DNA from: Azonexus sp.
Lineage (GTDB): Bacteria; Pseudomonadota; Gammaproteobacteria; Burkholderiales; Rhodocyclaceae
Direction of reading: 5' to 3'
Assembly (NCBI GenBank): GCA_017983615.1
Contig: JAGOBB010000004.1
Coordinates: forward strand, 62,001-126,000
Length of the DNA: 64,000 bases
In this document: piece after piece, positions 56,485 to 64,000 of the stretch
How the letters are laid out: each line of letters opens with the position of its first letter
Numbering within the stretch: the first letter of the stretch is position 1
Notes under the pieces: generated by a model
What the model saw: only the letters and a program-made list of their open reading frames with translations
The model's database searches: none
Told to the model about the DNA's origin: nothing
Program-made: the position numbers and the translations under genes

Positions 56485-57677
56485 TCGAAACGCCGGTCCC
56501 GAATCAATTGCGAAGCCAGATGGCGCGCCTCGGCATCGGCCGCCAGCACATCGGCCAGACTGCCCTCCGGCCCAGCTGGCAAGGCACGCAACACGGCTTC
56601 GTTGAGCCGGGCGATCCCGAGGAAAGGCAAGGCACCGTCAAGGAAGGCGGCTACCGCGACTTCATTGGCTGCATTGAGAATGGCCGGCGCTGTCCCGCCT
56701 TCGTGCAAGACGTCGTATGCCAGTTGCAGGCAACGGAAACGCTCAAAATCCGGAGCGAAGAACTCCAGCCGGGCAATCTTGAAAAGATCCAGCGCTTCGA
56801 CCCCGGCTGCGATACGCTCCGGCCAGGCCATTGCGTAGGCAATCGGCGTCCGCATGTCGGGATTACCCATCTGTGCGAGAACCGAGCCATCGGCATACTG
56901 GACTGCCGAATGGATCACGCTCTGCGGATGAACAACCACCTGAATCATCTCGGGTGACGCTGCGAAGAGCCAATGCGCCTCAATGACCTCCAGCCCCTTA
57001 TTCATCATGGTTGCCGAATCAACCGAAATCTTGCGCCCCATGACCCAGTTCGGATGAGCGCAAGCCTGCTCCGGCGTCACATTGGCCAGATCAGCCAGCG
57101 GCGAGTTTCGGAACGGACCGCCGGAGGCCGTCAACAGTATTTTCTGGACACCACACTGATCCAGGCCACGGGAAAAATCAGCCGGCAGCGACTGGAAGAT
57201 GGCGTTGTGCTCGCTATCGACCGGCAGCAAGGTCGCGCCATGTTCGCGCACCGCATGCATGAACAATTCGCCGGCCATGACCAGCACTTCCTTGTTGGCC
57301 AGCATGACTTTTTTGCCGGCCCGCGCTGCAGCCAGCGTCGGCTCAAGCCCGGCAGCACCGACGATGGCGGCCATTACCGCATCGACCTCAGGCCGTGACG
57401 AGAATTCAACGAGCGCCTCGATGCCATGGCGGACTTCGGTATCCAGTCCTGCACTACGGCAGCGCTCGGCCAGTTTTTCTGCAAGCAACGCATCGCGCAG
57501 CACCGCGTAGCGCGGCCGGAATTCCAGGCATTGCTCGAACAACTTGTCGCCTTGGGCGTGCGCGCACAGTGCAAAGGCACGATAGCGATCGGGATGACGC
57601 CGGATCACGTCCAGCGTGCTGACGCCAATCGATCCGGTGGAACCCAATACGGTAATGTTCTGCAAGTTGCCGCTCAC
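56481..57677 (-). CDS. dxr: 1-deoxy-D-xylulose 5-phosphate reductoisomerase
   Basis: A 398-residue enzyme: NADPH motif [19 protein letters not shown] (about 11-29), [62 protein letters not shown] and [23 protein letters not shown]. Committed step of the MEP isoprenoid pathway. It overlaps cdsA and rseP by 4 nt each in the usual uppS-cdsA-dxr-rseP order. Confidence 0.96.
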   Translation of the reverse strand: MSGNLQNITVLGSTGSIGVSTLDVIRRHPDRYRAFALCAHAQGDKLFEQCLEFRPRYAVLRDALLAEKLAERCRSAGLDTEVRHGIEALVEFSSRPEVDAVMAAIVGAAGLEPTLAAARAGKKVMLANKEVLVMAGELFMHAVREHGATLLPVDSEHNAIFQSLPADFSRGLDQCGVQKILLTASGGPFRNSPLADLANVTPEQACAHPNWVMGRKISVDSATMMNKGLEVIEAHWLFAASPEMIQVVVHPQSVIHSAVQYADGSVLAQMGNPDMRTPIAYAMAWPERIAAGVEALDLFKIARLEFFAPDFERFRCLQLAYDVLHEGGTAPAILNAANEVAVAAFLDGALPFLGIARLNEAVLRALPAGPEGSLADVLAADAEARHLASQLIRDRRFE

Positions 57678-58504
57678 CGGTAAGCGAAGATCAGCCAGAC
57701 CAGCGCCACGACCGGCAAGGTCGACGTCAAGCTGTCGATACGGTCAAGCACCCCGCCATGGCCGGGCAGGATATTGCTGCTGTCCTTGATGCCGGCCTTG
57801 CGCTTGAGCAGGGACTCATAAAGATCGCCGACGATACTGACCGCGGTGACGCCGATCAGCGCAAGTATCCATAGCCCCCAGGGCATCAGCTCCAGACCGA
57901 ACATCTGGCGCACGACTGTGCCATAAATCACTACGCCGACGCAGGCGCCAACGGCCCCTTCGCGGGTCTTGCCCGGGCTGATCGACGGTGCCAGCTTGTG
58001 CTTGCCGAAGGCCTTGCCGGAAAAATAGGCGGCAATATCGGCCATCCAGACCACGGCAAAAATGCCGAGCAGCGCACCGGCGCCGAGACCGCGCAACTGC
58101 ACCATGGCCAGCCAGGTTGGCAGCAGCACTACTGCGCCGACGAGAAGGCCGCCAACGCCCTGCAACGACCACTTGTGCTTCAGCCAGAACGGCATCACCA
58201 GGCACCAGAAGACCGCCGAAATTCCGTAGGCGAAGAAGACCCAAGGATTGGCCGGGGCAAAGACATTTCCGGCGCCGATCGCATTGGGGCCAACCAGTGA
58301 AACTCCGGCACAGAGCAGCGCCGTCGCCACGCCGAGAGCAACCCGGCCAGTCGCCTTCCAGCCCAGCAAGGCGCCCCATTCCCAGGCGGCGATGCCGATG
58401 AAACCAGCCACCAGCAGGGCCCAGGCCGCCTGCGACGAATAGAACAGGCTCGGCAACAAGAGGGCCATCAGGACCAGCGCCGTGATGACTCGCGTCTTAA
58501 GCAT
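57674..58504 (-). CDS. cdsA: Phosphatidate cytidylyltransferase
   Basis: A 276-residue, multi-helix membrane enzyme with the C-terminal CDS signature ([37 protein letters not shown]). It makes CDP-diacylglycerol from phosphatidate and CTP. The start was set at [10 protein letters not shown], overlapping uppS by 8 nt; a longer frame would run inside uppS. Confidence 0.95.
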   Translation of the reverse strand: MLKTRVITALVLMALLLPSLFYSSQAAWALLVAGFIGIAAWEWGALLGWKATGRVALGVATALLCAGVSLVGPNAIGAGNVFAPANPWVFFAYGISAVFWCLVMPFWLKHKWSLQGVGGLLVGAVVLLPTWLAMVQLRGLGAGALLGIFAVVWMADIAAYFSGKAFGKHKLAPSISPGKTREGAVGACVGVVIYGTVVRQMFGLELMPWGLWILALIGVTAVSIVGDLYESLLKRKAGIKDSSNILPGHGGVLDRIDSLTSTLPVVALVWLIFAYR

Positions 58505-59258
58505 CGTTCTTTTCCACCAGCTGTTCGCTGGTTCGACCAAAACGACGCTCACGTTGCTGAAAGGAGGCGATCGCCTTGTCGAACTCGGCCGTATCGAAAT
58601 CAGGCCAAAGCGTCGGTGTGAAATACAGTTCGGTATAGGCCAGCTGCCAGAGCAGGAAATTGCTTATCCGCTCCTCGCCACCGGTGCGGATGAACAGATC
58701 GGGCTCCGGCGCGAAGTTCATGGCCAGATGCGGTTCAAGATCTGCCTCCAGCCAGCCCTCGCGCTTCTCCGGCTGGGCGGCCAGCATGCGATTGGTCGCC
58801 TGCATGATGTCCCAGCGTCCACCGTAGTTGGCGGCGATGGTCAGATCGAGGCGGGTATTTCCCGCGGTTTTTGCCTCCGCCTGCTGGATCAGTTCCTGCA
58901 GACGGGGTTCGAAACGAGAAAGATCGCCGACCACGCGCAGCCGAACGCCATTGCGATCAAGCTTCTCGACTTCCTGTTCGAGTGCCTTGACGAAGAGCTG
59001 CATCAGCAAAGACACCTCTTCCTGCGGCCGGCGCCAGTTTTCGGACGAAAACGCAAACAGGGTCAGGTACTGGATGCCACGCTCCAGACAGGCACGCACC
59101 ATCTCACGGACCAGTTCAACACCTTTGACGTGGCCAGCAACACGGGGAAGGAAACGCTTTTTAGCCCAGCGGCCGTTGCCATCCATGATGACGGCGACGT
59201 GACACGGCACTGCCGCGGTATCGGGTAGTTTCTGGGTCGAACTGGAAAAGAGGGCCAT
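58497..59258 (-). CDS. uppS: Undecaprenyl diphosphate synthase
   Basis: A 253-residue cis-prenyltransferase: [15 protein letters not shown] with catalytic Asp26, [13 protein letters not shown], and the C-terminal [27 protein letters not shown]. It supplies the lipid carrier for peptidoglycan and O-antigen synthesis. Confidence 0.96.
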   Translation of the reverse strand: MALFSSSTQKLPDTAAVPCHVAVIMDGNGRWAKKRFLPRVAGHVKGVELVREMVRACLERGIQYLTLFAFSSENWRRPQEEVSLLMQLFVKALEQEVEKLDRNGVRLRVVGDLSRFEPRLQELIQQAEAKTAGNTRLDLTIAANYGGRWDIMQATNRMLAAQPEKREGWLEADLEPHLAMNFAPEPDLFIRTGGEERISNFLLWQLAYTELYFTPTLWPDFDTAEFDKAIASFQQRERRFGRTSEQLVEKNDA

Positions 59259-59285
59259 GCCGCCGGTAATCCGGGCCGGGCCTGC

Positions 59286-59843
59286 TTAAACCTGCATCAG
59301 CTCGGCCTCTTTGGCAGCGAGCATCTTGTCGACTTCGACGATGAACTTGTCGGTCAGCTTCTGGATATCGTCCTGCGCCCTGCGCTCGTCGTCTTCCGGG
59401 ATTTCGCCCTTCTTCAGCGCATCTTTCAGATGGGTGTTGGCATCACGACGTAGGTTGCGAATCGCCACCTTGGCGCCCTCGCCTTCGTTCTTGACGATCT
59501 TGATCATTTCCTTGCGGCGCTCTTCCGTCAGGGCCGGCATCGGCACGCGGATCAAATCGCCCTGGGAAGCCGGGTTCAGGCCCATATCGCAATCGCGAAT
59601 CGCCTTTTCGACCTTCTGCAACATATTCTTTTCCCACGGCTGAACGCCAATCGTGCGCGCATCAACCAGGGTGATATTGGCCACCTGATTCACCGGCACC
59701 ATCGAGCCGTAGTAGTCCACCTGGACGTGATCGAGCAGGCCGGTATGGGCACGGCCGGTACGCACCTTCAGGAGGTCGGCCTTGAGCGCCTCCAGCGTCT
59801 TGTTCATCTTGCCTTCGGCGGTTTTCTTGAGTTCGGCAATCAT
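59286..59843 (-). CDS. frr: Ribosome recycling factor
   Basis: A 185-residue protein: [62 protein letters not shown] and [13 protein letters not shown], the two-domain RRF pattern. It releases ribosomes after termination together with EF-G. The start MIAELKK was preferred over an in-frame Met 13 codons upstream that would begin inside the leader right after pyrH. Confidence 0.96.
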   Translation of the reverse strand: MIAELKKTAEGKMNKTLEALKADLLKVRTGRAHTGLLDHVQVDYYGSMVPVNQVANITLVDARTIGVQPWEKNMLQKVEKAIRDCDMGLNPASQGDLIRVPMPALTEERRKEMIKIVKNEGEGAKVAIRNLRRDANTHLKDALKKGEIPEDDERRAQDDIQKLTDKFIVEVDKMLAAKEAELMQV

Positions 59844-59856
59844 CTCTCGTTCTCCC

Positions 59857-60573
59857 TCAGCAATAGACCAACGTACCTTCATCCTCGCCGCAGACCACGC
59901 GCTTCAGCGCGCCGGTCTTGAAGATGGAGAAAACGTTGATCGGCAATTTCTGGTCGCGACACAGCGCGAAGGCGGTTGCATCCATGACCGCCAGACTCTT
60001 GGAGATCGCTTCATTGAAGCTGATCTTGTCGTAGCGCGTCGCCGAAGGATCCTTTTTAGGATCGGCCGTGTAGATGCCGTCGACCTTGGTCGCCTTCAGC
60101 ACGATTTCAGCGCCGATTTCCGAGCCGCGCAGAGCTGCAGCGGTATCGGTCGTGAAGAAGGGGTTGCCGGTACCGGCACCGAAGATCACGATCTTGCCTT
60201 CTTCGAGATAGCGGATGGCCTTGCCGCGGATGTAGGGCTCGACCACCTGCTCGATATTCAGGGCCGACTGCACGCGGGCATTCAGACCACATTGACGGAA
60301 GGCATCCGACAAGGCCATGGCGTTCATCACCGTGGCCAGCATGCCCATGTAATCCGCAGTGGCGCGATCCATCCCGGTGGCCGTACCGGCCATGCCACGG
60401 AAGATGTTGCCACCGCCAATCACAACACCGATTTCCACACCCATGTCGGCGACCGCCTTGATCTCTCCGCAAATACCCGCGATGGTCTGCGGATTGATGC
60501 CGTAGGCGTCATTGCCCATCAGGGCCTCGCCGGAGAGTTTCAGGAGGATGCGCTTGTACTTGGGTGCGGTCAT
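59857..60573 (-). CDS. pyrH: Uridylate kinase
   Basis: A 238-residue amino-acid-kinase-fold UMP kinase: [59 protein letters not shown] and [17 protein letters not shown]. Makes UDP for nucleotide synthesis. The start MTAPKYK follows an AAAGGAACG site. Confidence 0.96.
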   Translation of the reverse strand: MTAPKYKRILLKLSGEALMGNDAYGINPQTIAGICGEIKAVADMGVEIGVVIGGGNIFRGMAGTATGMDRATADYMGMLATVMNAMALSDAFRQCGLNARVQSALNIEQVVEPYIRGKAIRYLEEGKIVIFGAGTGNPFFTTDTAAALRGSEIGAEIVLKATKVDGIYTADPKKDPSATRYDKISFNEAISKSLAVMDATAFALCRDQKLPINVFSIFKTGALKRVVCGEDEGTLVYC

Positions 60574-60588
60574 CAGCGTTCCTTTCAA

Positions 60589-61488
60589 TTACTTCTTGGC
60601 AGCAGCGGCAGCAGCCTGGGCAGCCACTTCAGCAGCGAAGTCATCAACCTTCTTCTCGATGCCTTCACCAACCATGTACAGCGTGAAAGCAGCGACAGAA
60701 GCGCCCTTTTCCTTCAGCAGCTGTTCGATGGTCTGCTTGCCGTCGGCAGCCTTGACGAAGACCTGACCGAGCAGCGTGACGTCCTTCAGATACTTCTGGA
60801 CGGTACCTTCGGCGATTTTTTCAAGCATCGCTTCCGGCTTGCCGGCTTCGCGGGCCTTTTCGATGGCAACGCGACGCTCGGTGTCGAGCAGTTCGGAGGA
60901 AACACCAGAAGCATCCAGCGACTTCGGCTTGGAAGCGGCGATGTGCATGGCCAGATCCTTGCCCAGTTGCTCGTCACCACCCAGCACGTCAACCACGACG
61001 CCAACCTTGGCACCACCGTGAATGTAGGAAACCAGCTTGCCCTTGGCTTCGAAACGAACGAAGCGGCGGATGCTCATGTTCTCGCCGATCTTGCCAACCA
61101 GCGCAGCACGGGTCGACTCGACCGTGCCTTCGCCCATCGGCAGCGCCGACAGCGCAGCAACGTCAGCCGGATTCTTTTCAGCGACCAGCTTGGCCGAGCC
61201 ATTGGCCAGCGCGATGAATTCGTCGTTCTTGGCAACGAAGTCGGTTTCGCTATTCACCTCGATGATGGCACCTTGCTTGCCGTCAGCGGAAATGCTGACT
61301 GCAACGATGCCTTCGGCCGCGATACGGGCAGCGGCCTTGGAGGCCTTGTTGCCCAGCTTGACGCGGAGGATTTCTTCAGCCTTGGCCATGTCACCATCGG
61401 CTTCGGTCAGGGCCTTCTTGCATTCCATCATGGGTGCGTCGGTCTTGCCGCGCAGTTCTGCCACCATGCCTGCGGTAATTGCCGCCAT
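60589..61488 (-). CDS. tsf: Elongation factor Ts
   Basis: A 299-residue EF-Tu nucleotide exchange factor: [33 protein letters not shown] (UBA-like start), the TDFVAKN motif in [13 protein letters not shown], and a C-terminal [25 protein letters not shown]. Separated from rpsB by a 57-bp gap containing a terminator-like hairpin. Confidence 0.97.
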   Translation of the reverse strand: MAAITAGMVAELRGKTDAPMMECKKALTEADGDMAKAEEILRVKLGNKASKAAARIAAEGIVAVSISADGKQGAIIEVNSETDFVAKNDEFIALANGSAKLVAEKNPADVAALSALPMGEGTVESTRAALVGKIGENMSIRRFVRFEAKGKLVSYIHGGAKVGVVVDVLGGDEQLGKDLAMHIAASKPKSLDASGVSSELLDTERRVAIEKAREAGKPEAMLEKIAEGTVQKYLKDVTLLGQVFVKAADGKQTIEQLLKEKGASVAAFTLYMVGEGIEKKVDDFAAEVAAQAAAAAAKK

Positions 61489-61515
61489 ATTTTTTTCTCC
61501 TGAGCTTTTAAAACA

Positions 61516-61536
61516 GGCGGAGCTTAGCGCTCCGCC
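61516..61536 (-). terminator. Attenuator-like terminator between rpsB and tsf
   Basis: GGCGGAGC-5 nt-GCTCCGCC, an 8-bp perfect stem, followed on the minus strand by TGTTTTAAAA. Partial termination here would tune tsf and the downstream genes against rpsB, as known for the rpsB-tsf gap in other bacteria. Confidence 0.78.
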
Positions 61537-61545
61537 GTTACAACT

Positions 61546-62292
61546 TTATTCAGCGGCTTCCTGAACTTCGACGAATTCGTCATCGCCACCGGCGGCAACG
61601 ATGTCGGCAACCACCTGGCTACGACCTTCGAGGATGGCATCGGCCACGCCGCGGGCGTAGAGCTGGATGGCACGGGAAGAGTCGTCGTTACCCGGGATCA
61701 CGTAGGCAACGCCTTCCGGAGAGTGGTTGGTATCGACCACGCCGATGACCGGGATGCCAAGCTTTTCGGCTTCGGTGATGGCAATCTTGTGGTAGCCGAC
61801 GTCGATGACGAAGATGGCGTCCGGCAGGCCGGCCATGTCCTTGATGCCGCCGATGGACTTCTGCAGTTTTTCCAGTTCGCGACGGAAGGTCAGCGCTTCC
61901 TTCTTCGGCATCTTTTCCAGTTCGCCGGCTTCAACGGCGATTTCCATGTCCTTCAGACGCTTGATCGAGGTCTTGACCGTCTTGAAGTTGGTCAGCATGC
62001 CGCCCAGCCAACGCTGGTCAACGAACGGGGCGCCGGCGCGCAGCGCTTCTTCACCGATGATTTCGCGGGCCTGACGCTTGGTGCCGACGAACAGGATGTT
62101 GCCGCGGTTGGAAGACAGCTTCTTCACGAACGCCATGGCTTCGTTGTACTTGGCCAGGGTCTTTTCGAGGTTGACGATGTGAATTTTGTTGCGGGCGCCG
62201 AAGATGTACGGGGCCATCTTGGGGGACCAGAAACGGGTTTGGTGACCGAAGTGGACACCGGCTTCCAGCATTTCGCGCATGGTAACGGACAT
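61546..62292 (-). CDS. rpsB: 30S ribosomal protein S2
   Basis: A 248-residue S2: [101 protein letters not shown]. First gene of the rpsB-tsf-pyrH-frr run; the acidic tail ([14 protein letters not shown]) is normal for betaproteobacteria. Confidence 0.97.
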   Translation of the reverse strand: MSVTMREMLEAGVHFGHQTRFWSPKMAPYIFGARNKIHIVNLEKTLAKYNEAMAFVKKLSSNRGNILFVGTKRQAREIIGEEALRAGAPFVDQRWLGGMLTNFKTVKTSIKRLKDMEIAVEAGELEKMPKKEALTFRRELEKLQKSIGGIKDMAGLPDAIFVIDVGYHKIAITEAEKLGIPVIGVVDTNHSPEGVAYVIPGNDDSSRAIQLYARGVADAILEGRSQVVADIVAAGGDDEFVEVQEAAE

Positions 62293-62457
62293 GATAAAAC
62301 TCCTTTAAGGGTTGAACCTCCACCCGCCTGAAACGCCCGCCATTGTTGAATTCTGGCGGACACCCTTAATCGGCGGATGTGTGGATTTTGGTTGCACACA
62401 CCGCGTGCACAACCGTTTCTTTCAGCCATGACGGCCGAGAAAAACCGTCGGATTATA
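62293..62457 (-). promoter_or_regulatory. rpsB promoter and leader
   Basis: On the minus strand a perfect -10 TATAAT (62452-62457) is followed by a leader of about 150 nt to the rpsB ATG. No good -35 is visible; the matching region lies inside the 3' end of rmlD. The leader can fold into several hairpins and is where S2 autoregulation acts in other proteobacteria; a specific S2-binding fold was not proven here. Confidence 0.55.
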
Positions 62458-62482
62458 GCAGCAGAACCTGCTCTCCGGAAGA

Positions 62483-63394
62483 TCAATAACCGTTCTGTTT
62501 GAGCGCCAGCAATTGCAGCATCCGCTCCAGATAGGGTTGCCAGTCGGGCATCTGCAGCCCGAAGTCGCTTTCCAGCCGGCTGCAGTCGAGACGGGAATTG
62601 GCAGGGCGCCGGGCCGGCATCGGGTACTCGGCCGAGGCAATGGCCTTGATTGCCTCGGGTTTGAGGCGCAGATCGAAGCCGGGCGAGCGCCCTGCCAGTT
62701 CCACGATGGTCCGCGCAAAATCGCACCAACTGACCGGCCGGGACGCTGCCAGATGGTACAAACGGTTTTCGCCCTTTTTTAACCCCCGACCGTGGCAAAT
62801 CATGGCCAGCACGACCCCGGTCACCGTCGCAATCAAGGCCGCCGGCGTCGGCGAGCCGATCTGGTCGTCGACGACATTCAGGCTTTCCTTTTCGCGGGCC
62901 AGACGCAGGATGGTCTTGACGAAGTTGTTGCCACGCGCGCCGAACACCCAGCTGGTCCGAAAAACCAGCGACTTGCCGCCGACCGCGCGTATCGCCTCCT
63001 CGCCGGCCAGCTTGCTGCGACCATAGGCGCCCAGCGGTGCCGTCGGATCGCTTTCGACATATGGCGCAGCCTTGCTGCCGTCGTAAACGTAGTCAGTCGA
63101 ATAGTGGACCAGCAGGGCGTCCAGCACCGCGGCCTCCGCCGCCAGCACACCTGGCGCCTCGGCGTTGATGCGCCAGGCCAGGTCCGATTCCGCTTCGGCA
63201 CGGTCGACCGCCGTGTAGGCTGCCGCGTTGACGATGATGGACGGACGAATTTCGCGGACGATGGAACGAATCCGGTCGAAATCGGACATATCGCAAACGT
63301 CGCGACTGCAGGCCACAACCTCGCCATGCGGCGCCAGCGACCGCTGCAACTGCCAGCCAACCTGACCATCCTTGCCAAGCAGAAGAATTTTCAT
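62483..63394 (-). CDS. rmlD: dTDP-4-dehydrorhamnose reductase
   Basis: A 303-residue SDR enzyme: MKILLLGKDGQVGWQLQRSL (Rossmann GxxGxxG-like), VNAAAYTAVDRAE, HYSTDYVYDGSK and GAYGRSKLAGEEAI with the catalytic Tyr-x3-Lys, then FRTSWVFGARGNNFVKTIL. Last step of dTDP-L-rhamnose synthesis. The other rml genes are not in the window, and it lies between map and rpsB, which are usually direct neighbours. An ATG two codons upstream (63400) is also possible. Confidence 0.92.
   Translation of the reverse strand: MKILLLGKDGQVGWQLQRSLAPHGEVVACSRDVCDMSDFDRIRSIVREIRPSIIVNAAAYTAVDRAEAESDLAWRINAEAPGVLAAEAAVLDALLVHYSTDYVYDGSKAAPYVESDPTAPLGAYGRSKLAGEEAIRAVGGKSLVFRTSWVFGARGNNFVKTILRLAREKESLNVVDDQIGSPTPAALIATVTGVVLAMICHGRGLKKGENRLYHLAASRPVSWCDFARTIVELAGRSPGFDLRLKPEAIKAIASAEYPMPARRPANSRLDCSRLESDFGLQMPDWQPYLERMLQLLALKQNGY
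62768..62800 (+). repeat. Degenerate dispersed-element copy inside rmlD
   Basis: TTTTCGCCC, 13 nt with six T, then GACCGTGGCAAA (9 of 12 core bases) at the usual spacing. Probably a decayed or variant copy; could be chance. Confidence 0.45.
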
Positions 63395-63508
63395 CGCCAT
63401 GCATGCCTGTTGAAAACCCGCGCAGTATGCCATTTCCGAGGGCATCTGCTTTGCGAAACAGGCCCCTTCATTTATCCTTTCTCTTTACCCATGCTTCAAA
63501 GAACAGCC

Positions 63509-64000
63509 ATGAGCATCACCATCAAGACCCCGGACGAAATCGAAAAAATGCGTGTTGCCGGGCGTCTGGCCGGAGAGGTTCTCGATTACATCGAACCCTT
63601 TGTCAAGGCCGGCATCACCACCGAAGAACTCGACAAGCTCTGTCACGATTACATGGTCGACGTGCAGGGCTGCATCCCCGCCCCGCTCAACTACGCCCCT
63701 TCGGGCTACGACCCCTATCCGAAATCGATCTGCACTTCGGTCAACCAGCAGGTTTGTCACGGCGTGCCGGGCGAACGGATTCTGAAGAACGGTGACATCA
63801 TCAATCTCGACATCACGACGATCAAGGACGGTTACCACGGCGACACCAGCCGGATGTTCATCGTCGGCGAGGGGTCGATCCAGGCCAAACGCCTGTGCGA
63901 AATCACCTTCGAGTGCATGTGGCTGGGTATCTCAGTCGTCAAGCCAGGCGCCTTCCTTGGCGACATCGGTTCCGTCATCCAGAAACATGCCGAAAAGAAC
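63509..64000 (+). CDS. map: Methionine aminopeptidase, type I (5' part)
   Basis: The first 164 codons; the gene runs off the right edge. Visible are KTPDEIEKMRVAGRLAGEVLDYI, the substrate-pocket His region YAPSGYDPYPKSICTSVNQQVCHGVPG, and the metal ligands in NLDITTIKDGYHGDTSRMF (both Asp). It removes the initiator Met from nascent proteins. It is divergent from rmlD. The start is at MSITIKT; an in-frame ATG 6 codons upstream (63491) is possible. Confidence 0.94.
   Translation, partial: MSITIKTPDEIEKMRVAGRLAGEVLDYIEPFVKAGITTEELDKLCHDYMVDVQGCIPAPLNYAPSGYDPYPKSICTSVNQQVCHGVPGERILKNGDIINLDITTIKDGYHGDTSRMFIVGEGSIQAKRLCEITFECMWLGISVVKPGAFLGDIGSVIQKHAEKN

Noticed and set aside
54694..56838. A 714-codon open frame antisense to bamA, rseP and dxr
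   Set aside because: It spans three firmly identified genes and has no recognisable motif.

Overview
The window reads as chromosome of a betaproteobacterium, most likely a Rhodocyclales member of the Dechloromonas/Azospira type. It is GC-rich with strong C/G third positions. It carries the beta-type block map / rpsB-tsf-pyrH-frr-uppS-cdsA-dxr-rseP-bamA-skp-lpxD-fabZ-lpxA-lpxB-rnhB, along with a bacteriohemerythrin, a Nif11-like peptide and a full lactate/PEP carbon node. The taxonomic call is inference from gene content; no rRNA or tRNA gene was seen.

Layout. 1-2142 (minus): a QseF-QseG-QseE-like two-component operon, with the response regulator cut by the left edge. 2499-12443: bactofilin with a FeeM-type acyltransferase, ettA, a methyltransferase, rlhA, a MITE-like palindromic element, a zinc-ribbon protein, an OmpA-like protein, yaeQ, a DUF3617 protein and a rhodanese. 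12500-18966 (minus): a YlqF/RbgA GTPase, moaD-moeA-mobB, an orphan ATP-grasp protein, a DinG/YoaA helicase and cytidine deaminase. 18969-30179: mixed metabolic and hypothetical genes, including a LysR/tautomerase divergent pair, a DMT exporter ending early at an in-frame TAG, a short AT-rich islet (24.2-25.1 kb), an FAD oxidase, glutathione peroxidase and an MFS transporter. 30.4-33.1 kb: an MNT nucleotidyltransferase/HEPN pair under an apparently self-regulated, near-leaderless promoter, then a protein with four 43-residue TPR-like repeats.

33.2-47.5 kb is a lactate-to-PEP/oxaloacetate node. A lldR-like FadR-family regulator sits 34 bp upstream of ppsA and is divergent from lutA-lutC-lutB. 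TGGT-N3-ACCA operators lie between them. A fused FAD/Fe-S D-lactate dehydrogenase, hemerythrin, UspA, ppc and the PEP synthase regulator ppsR follow. 47.5-62.3 kb (minus) is the conserved translation / isoprenoid / outer-membrane block. rmlD and the start of map close the window.

The most striking unexplained feature is a dispersed bipartite DNA element: a TTTTGGCC-like half, 12-14 nt, then GACCGTAGCATT. The 12-mer occurs 12 times perfectly and twice with one mismatch in 64 kb. It lies between genes and also inside six genes (rlhA, the ATP-grasp gene, lutC, the D-lactate dehydrogenase gene, a SpoU methylase gene and rseP). Five of the six in-gene copies read as (N/D)ATV in the same frame. One intergenic copy sits at the dyad of a roughly 500-bp inverted repeat. 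I do not recognise the element; a genus-level REP-like element or a DNA-uptake-type signal are the leading hypotheses.
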